Position numbers and translations under genes: made by a program. 64,000 nt of DNA from Halalkalibacillus sediminis. GTDB taxonomy: Bacteria; Bacillota; Bacilli; Bacillales; Alkalibacillaceae. Each line of letters starts with the position of its first letter. Positions within the stretch are counted from its first letter, which is position 1. Of the stretch, positions 50,417 through 63,041 are shown in pieces. Below the pieces are notes generated by a model. It was given only the letters and a program-made list of their open reading frames with translations. It searched no databases and was not told where the DNA came from. The DNA lies in contig NZ_PJNH01000003.1 in NCBI RefSeq assembly GCF_002844535.1, positions 434,001 to 498,000 on the forward strand, written 5' to 3'.

Positions 50417-50436
50417 AGAGGATGGAGGTGGAGAGA

Positions 50437-50625
50437 ATGGCTAACAAATCTATGAAACAATGTAATATTTGTGAGGATGTAACGTCAGAAGGGTTTTATT
50501 TATTTCTTACTTTCATTTGCTCGAAATGTGAACAAGAAATGGTGCATACATCGCCCGAAGAGGAAAAATACCAATACTTCATTGATCGATTGAAATCCAA
50601 TAGAATACAGGAAATGTTGATGTAA
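50437..50625 (+). CDS. csfB: Anti-sigma factor Gin (CsfB)
   Basis: 62 aa. Zinc-binding pairs CNIC (near 9-12) and CSKC (near 28-31), spaced as in Gin, which inhibits SigG and SigE in the wrong cell or time. ATG 50437 after GGAGGTGGAG. Follows bofA with no rRNA operon between, unlike B. subtilis. Confidence 0.85.
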   Translation: MANKSMKQCNICEDVTSEGFYLFLTFICSKCEQEMVHTSPEEEKYQYFIDRLKSNRIQEMLM

Positions 50626-50626
50626 T

Positions 50627-50653
50627 GAAGCTGAAGCCCAGCTTCTTTTTTTT
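50627..50653 (+). terminator. Intrinsic terminator after csfB
   Basis: GAAGCTG / CAGCTTC stem, 5-nt loop, then eight Ts. Confidence 0.9.
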
Positions 50654-50713
50654 CGTATTCTAATCTTTATATAGTAATATGAAAAGATAGACTGCATTAG
50701 GAGAGATCATACT

Positions 50714-52156
50714 ATGAATCAATCGAAAGCCCCTTTGTTCGAAGCTATAAGTAAGCATGCTAATAGAAACCCGATCTCATTCCATGTTCCAGGACACAAA
50801 AATGGTGAGTTATTCTCAGACCACCATCATTTGAATGAGTTTCTGAAATACGATTTAACCGAACTCCCAGAATTGGACGACCTACATCAACCAGAAGGCG
50901 TTATTCGAGAAGCGGAACAGTTAGCAGCGGATTTTTATGGTGTTGATCGTACATTTTTTCTGGTGAACGGAACTACTGTGGGAAATTTGGCTATGATTAT
51001 GAGCAGCTGTACCAAAGGGTCTAAAGTTCTTGTACAAAGAAATAGCCACAAGTCGGTCATGCATGGGCTCGAATTAGCAGGGTGCCAACCTATCTTCTTT
51101 TCACCACTGTTTGATCGTGAAACGGGAAGGTATTCCGATGTAGATTCAAATTCGATTTGTGATCTGATTAAAGAAACCCAGGACCTAGAGGCTGTGATCT
51201 TAACGTACCCTGATTATTTCGGGAGCACGTATGACTTAACCGAAATCATTCAGGTTGCTCACTCAAAAGATATTCCAGTTCTGATTGATGAAGCGCATGG
51301 GGCCCATTTTAAGTGGGGCGCACCTTTTCCAAAATCGGCGATTGATCTTGGGGCAGATGTGGTTGTCCATTCAGCTCACAAATCTCTACCAGCCATGACG
51401 ATGGGTTCTAACTTACATATATGTTCAGATAGAGTGTCCGAACAAAAAACCAAGATGTATCTTCAAATGCTCCAATCAAGCAGCCCTTCGTATCCGATTA
51501 TGGCTTCTTTGGATTTATCAAGAAAATATCTAGCTGAACTTACTCCCAAAATAGTTTCTCACACTATTCAAAGGCTGGATCAGTGTAGGGAGATACTAAG
51601 CAGTGTCCCCAACTTCACGGTTCAACCAATAAGAGAGACGATAGACGATCCGTTAAAAATAACGATTTCTTCCGATACCGTTAATCTTCAACAGATGATG
51701 GAAGTCTTTCATGAACAAGGTATTTACCCAGAAATGATTGAGAACAATCAGTTGTTGCTCATTGGAGGGTTGAACGTATCTGATGAAGCGGTTCATCGAA
51801 TGGAGTCTGTGAAGAATTTAGTAGAATCGGTAACATTCGATCCAATACATGATAAAATGAACGACAGAGATATGTATGCATATAAAGTTGAAGTCTTTGA
51901 GTATAGTTTTCATGAACTTCAACAAATGAATACTCATAGAGTTGAATGGAAAAATGCATGTGGAAATATTTCTGCTGAAACCGTTACTCCTTATCCACCA
52001 GGAATACCCGTCTTGATGAAGGGTGAGAGGATAACGGAAAAACATGTGCAATTCATATTAAGTTCATTAAAAGAGAATCGTTATATTCAATATACGGGTG
52101 AAAACTTATCGAAGGGCATCCAGGTTTTTGCCGATAGAAAGGGTTTAGTCAGGTGA
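50714..52156 (+). CDS. yaaO: Orn/Lys/Arg decarboxylase-family protein (YaaO)
   Basis: 480-aa PLP fold type I. The PLP Lys is in [11 protein letters not shown] near 224, with substrate-side features [10 protein letters not shown] and DEAHGAHF. B. subtilis YaaO is uncharacterised or linked to decarboxylation; substrate not shown. GGAGAG ribosome site. It overlaps tmk by 4 nt. Confidence 0.87.
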   Translation: MNQSKAPLFEAISKHANRNPISFHVPGHKNGELFSDHHHLNEFLKYDLTELPELDDLHQPEGVIREAEQLAADFYGVDRTFFLVNGTTVGNLAMIMSSCTKGSKVLVQRNSHKSVMHGLELAGCQPIFFSPLFDRETGRYSDVDSNSICDLIKETQDLEAVILTYPDYFGSTYDLTEIIQVAHSKDIPVLIDEAHGAHFKWGAPFPKSAIDLGADVVVHSAHKSLPAMTMGSNLHICSDRVSEQKTKMYLQMLQSSSPSYPIMASLDLSRKYLAELTPKIVSHTIQRLDQCREILSSVPNFTVQPIRETIDDPLKITISSDTVNLQQMMEVFHEQGIYPEMIENNQLLLIGGLNVSDEAVHRMESVKNLVESVTFDPIHDKMNDRDMYAYKVEVFEYSFHELQQMNTHRVEWKNACGNISAETVTPYPPGIPVLMKGERITEKHVQFILSSLKENRYIQYTGENLSKGIQVFADRKGLVR

Positions 52157-52791
52157 GTGGATTATTTATAACATTTGAAGGCGGAGAAGGTGCAGGAAAA
52201 ACAAGCGCCTTATCCTACATATATGAAGTTCTGATTAATAAAGGATATGATGTTGTTCAAACGCGTGAACCAGGTGGTATAGAAATTTCCGAAAAGATAA
52301 GGGAAGTTATTTTAAATAAAAACCATACAGCAATGGACGGGCGCACTGAAGCATTATTGTATGCTGCTGCTCGCCGTCAGCATTTGGTTGAAAGGGTAAT
52401 CCCAGCCTTGAACGAAGGGAAAATCGTCCTTTGTGATCGGTTTGTCGACAGTAGTTTAGCTTACCAAGGCTACGCGCGAGGCCTAGGGATTGATGAAGTG
52501 TTCACAATCAATCAGTTTGCTATAGAGAATTGTATGCCTGATGCGACAATCCTTTTTGAACTCGATCCCAAAATAGGTTTAGAAAGAATCGCTGCCAATA
52601 AAGGGCGAGAACAGAATAGGCTAGATTTAGAAAAGATAACATTTCATCAGAAAGTATATGAAGCTTATTCCATGCTTAAAAAGAGATTTCCTGAACGAAT
52701 CCATTCAATTGATGCGAACGAGAGTCAGGCGAATGTCCAGGAAGCATGCTTAAATAAAGTGCTTTCCTTTTTAGAAGATCACAAAAAATGA
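52153..52791 (+). CDS. tmk: Thymidylate kinase
   Basis: 212 aa. P-loop [10 protein letters not shown] near 9-18, REPGG near 38-42, and [13 protein letters not shown]. It converts dTMP to dTDP. Start is GTG overlapping the yaaO stop; coupling is likely. Confidence 0.96.
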   Translation: MSGLFITFEGGEGAGKTSALSYIYEVLINKGYDVVQTREPGGIEISEKIREVILNKNHTAMDGRTEALLYAAARRQHLVERVIPALNEGKIVLCDRFVDSSLAYQGYARGLGIDEVFTINQFAIENCMPDATILFELDPKIGLERIAANKGREQNRLDLEKITFHQKVYEAYSMLKKRFPERIHSIDANESQANVQEACLNKVLSFLEDHKK

Positions 52792-52829
52792 CGCCCACTT
52801 TTGTGAAAAATTCTGCTTTTTACTGCTAA

Positions 52830-53210
<381 letters not shown>

Positions 53211-53231
53211 TAACGGAGGGGGCGATTGGTT

Positions 53232-53672
53232 ATGAAAATCGGTCAAGATTTACGTTCAAAAGTGGAACCGACAAAAAAGAATATTTCTAGCCGATCGACT
53301 TCTGTGAAATCCTTTCAACAGGTAGTGGGCCAAGAAACCCAGAAGATGAAGGAAAGTGAGATGGACCGGCTCTTATCACAGATCTCTGATCAAGGTGAGA
53401 AATTAGCTGAATACAGAACCTTTAAAGATCTAGCTAAATATAAAAAGCTTGTGCGCCAGTTCATACAAGAAGCTGTCCAATATGGGCTAGAGTTAGAGCA
53501 AACTAGAAGTTGGAATGCCAGCGGGAATAATCGTAAATTGACCTTAGTCAAAACGATTGATGAAAAATTAGTCCAGCTGACAGATGATATATTGGATCAA
53601 GAAAAGAAGTCTATTGACATCCTTGATGTAATCGGAGAAATTAAGGGAATGTTGATGAATATGTATGCTTAG
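53232..53672 (+). CDS. yaaR: YaaR-family protein (DUF327)
   Basis: 146 aa, helical, highly charged; the core ITQLSDQGEKLAEYRTFKDLAKYKKLVRQFIQEAVQYGLEL-like region starts near 60. Function unknown; always between darA and holB. ATG 53232 is used; TTG two codons upstream is nearer the GGAGGGG site and is a possible start. Confidence 0.85.
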   Translation: MKIGQDLRSKVEPTKKNISSRSTSVKSFQQVVGQETQKMKESEMDRLLSQISDQGEKLAEYRTFKDLAKYKKLVRQFIQEAVQYGLELEQTRSWNASGNNRKLTLVKTIDEKLVQLTDDILDQEKKSIDILDVIGEIKGMLMNMYA

Positions 53673-53686
53673 TTAGGATGACACGC

Positions 53687-54670
53687 ATGACTACCTGGTC
53701 CCAATTGAAAAGCAACCAACCAATTGCGATAAAAATGTTACAGAATAGCATAGAAAAGCAAAGAACTGCTCACGCCTATTTGTTTCACGGGCCTAAAGGG
53801 ACTGGCAAAGTAGAAGCCAGTCTTTTATTTGCGATGAGCTATTTTTGTGAAAACCGTGAAGGAACTAGTGAACCTTGTGGGGAATGTCATTCATGTAAAA
53901 GGATACAGACGGGCAATCACCCCGATGTCCATTGGATAAAACCAGATGGTCAGTCGATTAAAAAGGAACAAATCGAACATCTTCAAAAAGAGTTCACTTA
54001 TACAGGGTTAGAATCCACTCAGAAATGCTACATAATAGAAGATGCAGAAAAGATGACTGTGCATTCGGCCAATCGGTTGCTGAAGTTCTTAGAAGAACCC
54101 AGTCGTCAGACAGTAGCTATTTTGCTTTCTGAGAATATTGATTCCATGTTGGCGACTATATTATCACGTTGTCAGCGTATACAGTTCCAGCCTTTAAGCC
54201 AAACTGAGCAACAACAGTACTTAATCGAACAAGGCATCCCTGATTCTACAGCACGGATTTGTGTTGCTATGAATTTGAATATATATGAGGCAAAAGAATG
54301 GAAAGATGATGAGTGGTTTGCCGAAGCACGAAAAATAGTGTTACAATTGATGGAAAAAGTAATGAATTCAAATAACGAAGGCTATTTGTTCATTCACCAA
54401 GCTTGGTTTGATCATTTTAAGGATCGGAACCAACTAGAAACTGGCTTGGAGCTCTTATTGTTGTGGTTCAAAGATATTATATTATACCATTTAGACGAAA
54501 AAGAACAGTTAGTCTTTTACGATCAATCAGATCGAATAGAACGTTATCATCAAATGATGACGATAGATCAGGCAAAACATGCAGTATACAATATACTCGA
54601 TACAAAACGGAGAGTTTCCATGAATGTCCACCAGACATTAGCAATGGAACATTTAGTCCTTCAAATATAG
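53687..54670 (+). CDS. holB: DNA polymerase III delta' subunit
   Basis: 327 aa. AAA+ fold with degenerate P-loop HGPKGTGKVE (last Ser/Thr replaced by Val), fitting the non-ATP-binding delta' role, and zinc Cys in CENREGTSEPCGECHSC. SRC in LSRCQRIQ. I start at ATG 53687 (MTTWSQL) which aligns with known HolB; ATG three codons upstream is an alternative. Confidence 0.93.
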   Translation: MTTWSQLKSNQPIAIKMLQNSIEKQRTAHAYLFHGPKGTGKVEASLLFAMSYFCENREGTSEPCGECHSCKRIQTGNHPDVHWIKPDGQSIKKEQIEHLQKEFTYTGLESTQKCYIIEDAEKMTVHSANRLLKFLEEPSRQTVAILLSENIDSMLATILSRCQRIQFQPLSQTEQQQYLIEQGIPDSTARICVAMNLNIYEAKEWKDDEWFAEARKIVLQLMEKVMNSNNEGYLFIHQAWFDHFKDRNQLETGLELLLLWFKDIILYHLDEKEQLVFYDQSDRIERYHQMMTIDQAKHAVYNILDTKRRVSMNVHQTLAMEHLVLQI

Positions 54671-54682
54671 AGGTGATATAGA

Positions 54683-55510
54683 TTGGTAGAAGTAATCGGT
54701 GTACGCTTCAAGAAAGCGGGTAAGATATACTATTTCGACCCGGGGGATCAAGAGATTACTACCGATGATCATGTCATCGTAGAAACAGTACGAGGCATCG
54801 AATATGGGGATGTAGTCATTGCAAATAAAAAAGTAGATGAAGAGGATGTCGTGCTTCCACTGAAGAAAGTGATTCGAATTGCAGACGATAAGGATCACTT
54901 GACAGTAAGCGAAAACGAAGAGAAAACGACAGAAGCTTTTAACATATGTGTAGAAAAAATAGACGAGCATCAGTTGGATATGAACTTAGTTGATGCTGAA
55001 TTTACATTCGATCGCAATAAAATCATTTTTTATTTTACGGCTGAAGGTCGAGTCGACTTCCGTCATTTAGTAAAAGATTTGGCATCTGTGTTCAAGACAC
55101 GGATTGAATTGAGACAAATTGGTGTCAGGGATGAGGCTAAAATGCTCGGTGGTATCGGGCCATGTGGACGTATGCTTTGCTGTTCCACGTTCTTAGGTGA
55201 TTTCGAGCCAGTTTCAATCAAAATGGCTAAGGATCAAAACTTATCCTTAAATCCTGCAAAAATATCTGGACTTTGTGGCCGCCTAATGTGCTGCCTCAAA
55301 TATGAGAATGATATGTACGAGGATGCTAAGCGAGAGCTTCCGGACATCGGTGAGATCGTGAAGACTTCTAATGGCTCAGGTAAAGTAGTGGGATTAAATA
55401 TGCTTGAACGTTTAGTTCAACTAGACCTTAAAGATATGGATCGTACTGTAGAATATACTTTAGACGAGCTAATAGAAGAAGGAGCGATTTCGGTTCCTGC
55501 AACAAAATAA
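54683..55510 (+). CDS. ricT: RicT (YaaT), regulator of RNase Y and sporulation phosphorelay
   Basis: 275 aa PSP1 domain protein. Two Cys-rich segments, CGRMLCC and CGRLMCC, are iron-sulfur ligands in the RicAFT complex. It works with RNase Y in operon mRNA processing. Start is TTG 54683 after GAGGTGA; it gives the expected N-terminus ([20 protein letters not shown]). Confidence 0.93.
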   Translation: MVEVIGVRFKKAGKIYYFDPGDQEITTDDHVIVETVRGIEYGDVVIANKKVDEEDVVLPLKKVIRIADDKDHLTVSENEEKTTEAFNICVEKIDEHQLDMNLVDAEFTFDRNKIIFYFTAEGRVDFRHLVKDLASVFKTRIELRQIGVRDEAKMLGGIGPCGRMLCCSTFLGDFEPVSIKMAKDQNLSLNPAKISGLCGRLMCCLKYENDMYEDAKRELPDIGEIVKTSNGSGKVVGLNMLERLVQLDLKDMDRTVEYTLDELIEEGAISVPATK

Positions 55511-55524
55511 CGAGGTGTAGCAAC

Positions 55525-55872
55525 ATGAACAAAAAAGAAATGCTCGATCGTTTTTCAAATTTGGAAAAACGCTTCGTCGAACTTCAAGATGATTTCGGGG
55601 TTCTGAAAACTAATCTCGTTCAAATGATTGAAGAGAATCATCAACTTGCTCATGAAAATCACCACTTGAGGCAAAGGTTAGAGGATCTGACGGACAAACA
55701 AGATCCTACTGGTGACCAATCACCTTCTGACAACTCTAAAGCTTCAACCGTTGGAGAAGGGTATGACAACCTTGCTAGAATTTATGAGGAAGGATTCCAC
55801 ATTTGTCATGTTTATTTTGGAACACCGAGAGAAGAAGAAGATTGTATTTTCTGTCTGAAATTTTTTGGATAA
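55525..55872 (+). CDS. yabA: Replication initiation control protein YabA
   Basis: 115 aa. N-terminal coiled coil (about 5-55) that tetramerises, a flexible linker (60-80) and a C-terminal zinc domain ([23 protein letters not shown]). Links DnaA to the DnaN clamp and limits over-initiation. Both targets are encoded in this window. Confidence 0.94.
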   Translation: MNKKEMLDRFSNLEKRFVELQDDFGVLKTNLVQMIEENHQLAHENHHLRQRLEDLTDKQDPTGDQSPSDNSKASTVGEGYDNLARIYEEGFHICHVYFGTPREEEDCIFCLKFFG

Positions 55873-55884
55873 CTACTTAATTAT

Positions 55885-55922
55885 AAGCATCCATTGTTGG
55901 CTTCCAACGATGGGTGCTTTTC
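55885..55922 (+). terminator. Hairpin after yabA
   Basis: AAGCATCCATTGTTGG / CCAACGATGGGTGCTT stem, then TTTTCC. Partial terminator likely. Confidence 0.7.
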
Positions 55923-55941
55923 CTAAGAGGAGACGAATAAC

Positions 55942-56724
55942 ATGGTGGAATTAAAAGGTGATGAGAGAATTGATTATCTACTAGCCGATCGAAAAAGAAG
56001 GATTATTCAAAGTCCTAGTGTCTTTGCTTTTTCAATAGACGCTGTACTCCTAGCTGAATTCACTTATTTACCCCTTAAAAAAGGGAAAGTTCTGGACCTT
56101 TGCACAGGCAACGGTGTGGTGCCATTATTTTTATCCAAGCGCTCTAAGGTCCAAATGGTAGGAGTAGAATTACAGGAACGAATTTATGACATGGCTATTC
56201 GTAATGTAGAGCTCAATGACCTTCAAGATCAGATTAATATGATCCATGGCGATTTGAAAGATATGCCGAGACAATTGGGGCATAGCAAGTACGATCTCGT
56301 CACCTGTAATCCCCCTTATTTTCAGACAGAAGACCTTGATAAAAGAAACTCTAATGAATATTTAGCGATTGCTAGGCATGAAATTCATTGCAACTTGGAT
56401 GAAGTTCTTAAGGCTTGTAAGATGTTGGTCAAGCCAGGAGGAAAAGTTTCACTCGTCCATAGGCCCGGTAGGATGGCTGACTTGATAGCGATTGGTAGAA
56501 AATATAACTTAGAACCTAAACGCGTCCAATTCGTTCATCCTAAGAAAGGGAAAGAAGCTAATATTGTTCTAATTGAATTCGTACGGGATGGAAGTGCTGA
56601 CTTAAAGGTGATTCCACCAATCGTCATTCATGATGAGGATGGCAACTATACAGGCGAAGTCGCTAGGATTTTGTACGGAGAAGAAGGGAGCCGACAACAT
56701 GGTTCACATTCAAAAAAGCTTTGA
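55942..56724 (+). CDS. trmN: tRNA1(Val) adenine37-N6 methyltransferase TrmN6-like (YabB)
   Basis: 260 aa. SAM-binding LDLCTGNGVVPLFL near 48-61 and catalytic NPPYF near 122-126 (N6-adenine type). The gene name from family and synteny; the exact substrate is inferred. Ends 26 nt inside rsmI. Confidence 0.88.
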   Translation: MVELKGDERIDYLLADRKRRIIQSPSVFAFSIDAVLLAEFTYLPLKKGKVLDLCTGNGVVPLFLSKRSKVQMVGVELQERIYDMAIRNVELNDLQDQINMIHGDLKDMPRQLGHSKYDLVTCNPPYFQTEDLDKRNSNEYLAIARHEIHCNLDEVLKACKMLVKPGGKVSLVHRPGRMADLIAIGRKYNLEPKRVQFVHPKKGKEANIVLIEFVRDGSADLKVIPPIVIHDEDGNYTGEVARILYGEEGSRQHGSHSKKL

Positions 56725-57571
56725 AGGTCAACAGGCTAAGTTGTACATCGTGCCAACGCCAATTGGGAATTTAGAGGACATGACATTCAGGTCAGTGGAT
56801 ACATTGAAAATGGTTGATTTAATAGCTTGCGAGGATACTCGTCAATCAAAGAAGTTGATGAACCATTTTGAAATAGAAACTGCATTGGTTAGTTATCATG
56901 AACATAATAAGTTCGCAAGGGAAGAAGAGTTGATTACTAAACTCAAAAATGGTAATAATATAGCAATCGTAAGTGACGCAGGAATGCCAATGATTTCAGA
57001 CCCAGGATATGAAATGGTTCGTAGGGCGAGGGAAGAAGAAATTGATGTGGTAGTTTTACCAGGGGCGAACGCCGCCCTTACTGCCCTTGTCGGGTCCGGT
57101 CTGCCTGCTTATTCTTTTACATTCTATGGATTTCTACCTAGGAAGAAGAAAGAATTGAAAGAAGTACTGAATTCATTGAAAGATCAAAAGCAAACAATGA
57201 TTTTCTATGAGTCACCATATAGAATGAAGCAGACATTGGAAATAATGAAGGGTGTATATCCTGCTGATAGAGGGGTCACTGTAGCAAGAGAATTGACTAA
57301 GAAATTCGAGGAGTATATTAACGGAACAGTTGAGGAAGTAAGCGAGTATTTCCAGTCTAAGAAGGCTGAAACTCGGGGAGAATTCTGTCTTATCGTAGAA
57401 GGTGGAGAAGGTCAAGAAGTAACTGAAACCAGTTGGTGGGAAGGGCTATCAATAATTGAACATGTAGAACAACATATAGAACAAGGGCTCTCAGCAAAAG
57501 ACGCTATAAAGCAAACTTCCCAAGAAAGAAACATGCCCAAACGAGAAGTCTATCAAGAATATCATCAATGA
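56699..57571 (+). CDS. rsmI: 16S rRNA (cytidine1402-2'-O)-methyltransferase RsmI
   Basis: 290 aa. Tetrapyrrole-methylase fold: LYIVPTPIGNLEDMTFR near 14-30, CEDTRQSKKL near 44, SDAGMPMISDPG near 86. ATG 56699 follows GGGAG. It overlaps trmN by 26 nt. yazA (GIY-YIG), placed between these genes in B. subtilis, is absent. Confidence 0.95.
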   Translation: MVHIQKSFEGQQAKLYIVPTPIGNLEDMTFRSVDTLKMVDLIACEDTRQSKKLMNHFEIETALVSYHEHNKFAREEELITKLKNGNNIAIVSDAGMPMISDPGYEMVRRAREEEIDVVVLPGANAALTALVGSGLPAYSFTFYGFLPRKKKELKEVLNSLKDQKQTMIFYESPYRMKQTLEIMKGVYPADRGVTVARELTKKFEEYINGTVEEVSEYFQSKKAETRGEFCLIVEGGEGQEVTETSWWEGLSIIEHVEQHIEQGLSAKDAIKQTSQERNMPKREVYQEYHQ

Positions 57572-57662
57572 ATTGGCTCTTTAAAAGTTTGTTAAAGTTT
57601 GTTTTGGATTTAAATAGAAGGATTCAAAGAATCATCAACATCTGCTAGAAAAGTCATGAATT

Positions 57663-57692
57663 AAAAAAGGTTGTAGCAATTGCTACAACCTT
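57663..57692 (-). terminator. Intrinsic terminator of abrB
   Basis: Perfect palindrome AAGGTTGTAGCAA / TTGCTACAACCTT; minus-strand T-run of six. Confidence 0.85.
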
Positions 57693-57699
57693 GGAAAAG

Positions 57700-57978
57700 T
57701 TACATGTTGAATTTCTTTTGAAGCTCTGAGATCAACTGTTCAGCGCCCTCTTTACTAAGTACGATGTTTCCGTCGCCTACAGCTACGTTATCATCAGATA
57801 CATCCCCCGTAATTGAGCAAGCCATGTTCGGCTTGTACTTTTTGAGGATGATTTTTTCGTCATCCACGTAAATCTCTAAGGCATCTTTTACGTTGATGTC
57901 TAATGTACGACGTAATTCTATTGGGATAACAACTCTTCCCAACTCGTCTACTTTTCTAACAATACCTGTTGATTTCAT
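57700..57978 (-). CDS. abrB: Transition-state regulator AbrB
   Basis: 92 aa. N-terminal swapped-hairpin DNA-binding domain MKSTGIVRKVDELGRVVIPIELRRTL and C-terminal multimerisation region. Represses post-exponential genes. ATG 57978 follows GGAG; an earlier in-frame ATG adds 25 unsupported residues. Two Spo0A boxes lie upstream. Confidence 0.95.
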   Translation of the reverse strand: MKSTGIVRKVDELGRVVIPIELRRTLDINVKDALEIYVDDEKIILKKYKPNMACSITGDVSDDNVAVGDGNIVLSKEGAEQLISELQKKFNM

Positions 57979-60270
<2,292 letters not shown>

Positions 60271-60281
60271 TACAATCAAAG

Positions 60282-60314
60282 GGGAGCGGTTCGTAAGTTG
60301 GATCGCTCTCTTTT
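60282..60314 (+). terminator. Intrinsic terminator after metS
   Basis: GGGAGCGGTTC / GATCGCTCTC stem, then TTTT. Confidence 0.75.
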
Positions 60315-60396
60315 ACACTTTGTTTAAGGACAAAACTATGTGAGAAACTTATTATTACTGGGCTGTAAATCAATTTAACAACGAGGAGTAGATATC

Positions 60397-61164
60397 ATGT
60401 TATTCGATACACATGTACATTTAAATGCTGATCAATTTATGGATGATCGTGATGAGGTCATCAAACGTGCTCAAGAAGAAGGAGTATCGAGAATGGTTGT
60501 TGTCGGCTTTGACCGCAAAACAATTCCATTAGCGATGGAAATAGCCGAAGAATATGATTTCATTTATGCAGCAGTTGGTTGGCATCCGGTCGATGCAATC
60601 GATATGCAGGACGAAGACTTAAAATGGATTGAAGAACTCGCTGAACACCCAAAAGTAGTTGCAATCGGTGAAATGGGTCTCGATTATCATTGGGATAAAT
60701 CCCCTGCAGACGTCCAAAAAGAAGTCTTTCGTAAGCAGATTGCTTTGGCAAAAAAGGTTAATTTACCTATTATCATTCACAATCGTGAAGCAACAGAGGA
60801 TATTGTTCAGATTTTAAGGGAAGAAAACGCAGGTGAAATTGGCGGAATCATGCATTGTTACAATGACGTAGTCGACTATGCAAAAGAGTGTTTGGATATG
60901 GGTTTTTATATTTCTCTTGGTGGTCCAGTCACATTCAAAAATGCAACGGACCCCAAAATTGTAGCCGAAGAAGTGCCGATGGACAGGCTGTTGATCGAGA
61001 CGGATTGTCCATTCCTTGCCCCTCACCCGAACCGGGGAAAGCGTAATGAACCCGCTTATGTAAAACTAGTTGCAGAAAAGATTGCAGAAATTAAAAGTCT
61101 ATCTTTAGAGGAAGTGGCTGAACAGACAACCAGGAATGCCAACAAACTTTTTAATCTATCATAA
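60397..61164 (+). CDS. tatD: TatD-family metal-dependent DNase (YabD)
   Basis: 255 aa. TIM barrel with HxH in DTHVHLN near 4-10, EMGLDYHW near 94, IIHNREA near 128, HCYND near 151, and TDCPFLAP near 206. AACGAGGAG ribosome site. Confidence 0.95.
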   Translation: MLFDTHVHLNADQFMDDRDEVIKRAQEEGVSRMVVVGFDRKTIPLAMEIAEEYDFIYAAVGWHPVDAIDMQDEDLKWIEELAEHPKVVAIGEMGLDYHWDKSPADVQKEVFRKQIALAKKVNLPIIIHNREATEDIVQILREENAGEIGGIMHCYNDVVDYAKECLDMGFYISLGGPVTFKNATDPKIVAEEVPMDRLLIETDCPFLAPHPNRGKRNEPAYVKLVAEKIAEIKSLSLEEVAEQTTRNANKLFNLS

Positions 61165-61206
61165 GGTTGAAGTTCATAGACTCTTAATGACTAGTTATAT
61201 TTATAA

Positions 61207-61286
61207 ATCTCACGCGTATGGTATAAAAAGCCCTGATCTTGTCTAAGATGCAGTTAGGCGCCTACCAACACGTGAGATTTTTTTAT
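61207..61286 (+). terminator. Large multi-stem terminator (or small RNA 3' end) between tatD and yabE
   Basis: Base stem AATCTCACG (61207-61215) with CGTGAGATT (61272-61280) and T-run. Inside: TGGTA / TACCA, ATCTT-gtct-AAGAT, and palindrome TAGGCGCCTA. More structured than a terminator needs. Confidence 0.6.
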
Positions 61287-61380
61287 TTGATCTTAATGAT
61301 TTTGAAGCATGAAATGCCTTAGGGACAAGGGTCTGGAAGCTTTGTTACAGAAATGTAACCTGTATGTAAACCAATATTGT

Positions 61381-61409
61381 TTGACTTATGTTTTTGGGAA
61401 ATCTATAAT
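61381..61409 (+). promoter_or_regulatory. SigA promoter of yabE
   Basis: TTGACT, 17-bp spacer, TATAAT; followed by a 29-nt leader. Confidence 0.8.
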
Positions 61410-61438
61410 CGACAGATGTACAAAAGGAGGCATGCTTG

Positions 61439-62842
61439 ATGATGAGCACCAGCCAAGCTAATCCGAAGAAAACACGTTTCGGAGCTAGTAAGATCATTGT
61501 TACATCAGTAGCTACTATCATAGCAATTGCATTTATTTCATTTTTCATCTATGAATCTATGAGTGCTGACGTGACAGTTAATAACAACGGCGAGGAAATC
61601 ACAACAACCACCACAGCAGATACAGTTGAAGAATTAATGACCGAACTGGATATAGAAGTAGAAGATCACGATGATTTATCCGAAAATCTCAAATCAGATG
61701 TTGAAGACGGAATGGTCATCGAATACAAAAAAGCAAAAGAAGTAACTGTGAATGTCGATGGCGAGTCTGAGTCTCACTTCACAACTGAAGAAACTGTAGA
61801 ACAATTCCTTGATGAACAGGGAATTGAAGTTAGTGAACATGATGAAATATCTGTTGGACTTCAAGAAAATATTGAAGATGGAATGGCTATTGATTATGAC
61901 GAAGCAAAACAAGTAACAGTTGCGGAAGATGAAAAATCTGAGACATTTTTCACAACTAAAGATACAGTAGAAACTTTTCTAGATGAAAATGAAATCACTG
62001 TAAACAAACATGACGAATTATCTACTTCATTGGATTCTGAAATCAAAGATGGGATGGAACTTTCCATCGCACGTGCATTCGAAGTCAGCATCAATGATGG
62101 TGGCGAAGAGATTCAAACGATGACTACAAACATAACAGTTGAAGAGTTACTTGCGAATGAGGAAATTGATATTAATGACCTGGATCGCTTGAATGTTGAA
62201 CTTGATGATGAAGTGAAAGATCAAAAAGAAATCAACATAGATCGAATTGAGAAAGAGACAGTCGAAGTCGAAGAAGCAATTGCTTTTCAGACTGAAACGA
62301 AGAACGATAGTTCATTATTGAAAGGCAAGAGCAAGGTCTTGCAACAAGGTTCAGAAGGTAAGAAAGTGAAAACCTTTGAAATTACGAAAGAAAATGGAGA
62401 AGAAGTATCCCGCGAACTGATTGACGAAAAAGTTGTGCAAGAAAGCAAAAACAAAGTCGTCGCTCAGGGTACTAAGGTTCAGCAGACAGCTAAATCTTCT
62501 TCATCTGATTCAGGAAGCGTTCAGCAAGTATCAAGTAATGATAGCGAAGTTTTAAAAGAGTTAACAATGACGGCTACTGCTTATACTGCTAAGTGTTCAG
62601 GGTGTACAGGAATTACCGCTACAGGTATCAACCTAAATAACAACCCGAACATGAAGGTCATTGCGGTTGACCCAAGTGTAATCCCATTAGGTTCTAAAGT
62701 ATGGGTTGAAGGCTATGGTACTGCAATTGCTGGAGATACTGGCGGAGCGATCAATGGAAACAAAATCGATTTACACGTGGCAACAAAAAGTGAAGCATAC
62801 AGCTTCGGCGTACGCACAGTCCGTGTAAAAGTATTTAAATAA
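61439..62842 (+). CDS. yabE: Resuscitation-promoting-like cell-wall protein YabE
   Basis: 467 aa. N-terminal membrane anchor (about 21-39), three DUF348 repeats (near 48-220), a G5 domain (about 225-320) and a C-terminal 3D domain (TATAYTAKCSGCTGITATG...GAINGNKIDLHV) like that of lytic transglycosylase. The protein is very acidic. Secreted muralytic enzyme. ATG 61439 has AAGGAGG 8 nt upstream. Confidence 0.92.
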   Translation: MMSTSQANPKKTRFGASKIIVTSVATIIAIAFISFFIYESMSADVTVNNNGEEITTTTTADTVEELMTELDIEVEDHDDLSENLKSDVEDGMVIEYKKAKEVTVNVDGESESHFTTEETVEQFLDEQGIEVSEHDEISVGLQENIEDGMAIDYDEAKQVTVAEDEKSETFFTTKDTVETFLDENEITVNKHDELSTSLDSEIKDGMELSIARAFEVSINDGGEEIQTMTTNITVEELLANEEIDINDLDRLNVELDDEVKDQKEINIDRIEKETVEVEEAIAFQTETKNDSSLLKGKSKVLQQGSEGKKVKTFEITKENGEEVSRELIDEKVVQESKNKVVAQGTKVQQTAKSSSSDSGSVQQVSSNDSEVLKELTMTATAYTAKCSGCTGITATGINLNNNPNMKVIAVDPSVIPLGSKVWVEGYGTAIAGDTGGAINGNKIDLHVATKSEAYSFGVRTVRVKVFK

Positions 62843-62866
62843 ACCACTTTTATTAACTTTTTAATC

Positions 62867-62917
62867 AAGGGATAATCCTGCTATACTTAGCGTATAGAAA
62901 AGGGTTATCCTTTTTTT
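62867..62917 (+). terminator. Intrinsic terminator of yabE
   Basis: AAGGGATAA / TTATCCTT outer stem with inner CTATAC-ttagc-GTATAG, then seven Ts. Confidence 0.85.
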
Positions 62918-62948
62918 ATGATTGAAGAGAATATTAATTTTGGACACA

Positions 62949-63006
62949 CTTGTCTAGCACAAGTACCCATCAACTACGTTGATAACCGGGCGCTTACGCT
63001 TTTCTT
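62949..63006. repeat. Interspersed repeat family A, copy 3
   Basis: CTTGTCTAGCACAAG at the start, GGGCGCTTACGCTTTTCTTA at the end; middle has ATCAAC-tac-GTTGAT. Immediately ahead of rnmV. Confidence 0.65.
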
Positions 63007-63041
63007 AACACTAAAACATTTTATGCAAAGAAGGTAAATTT

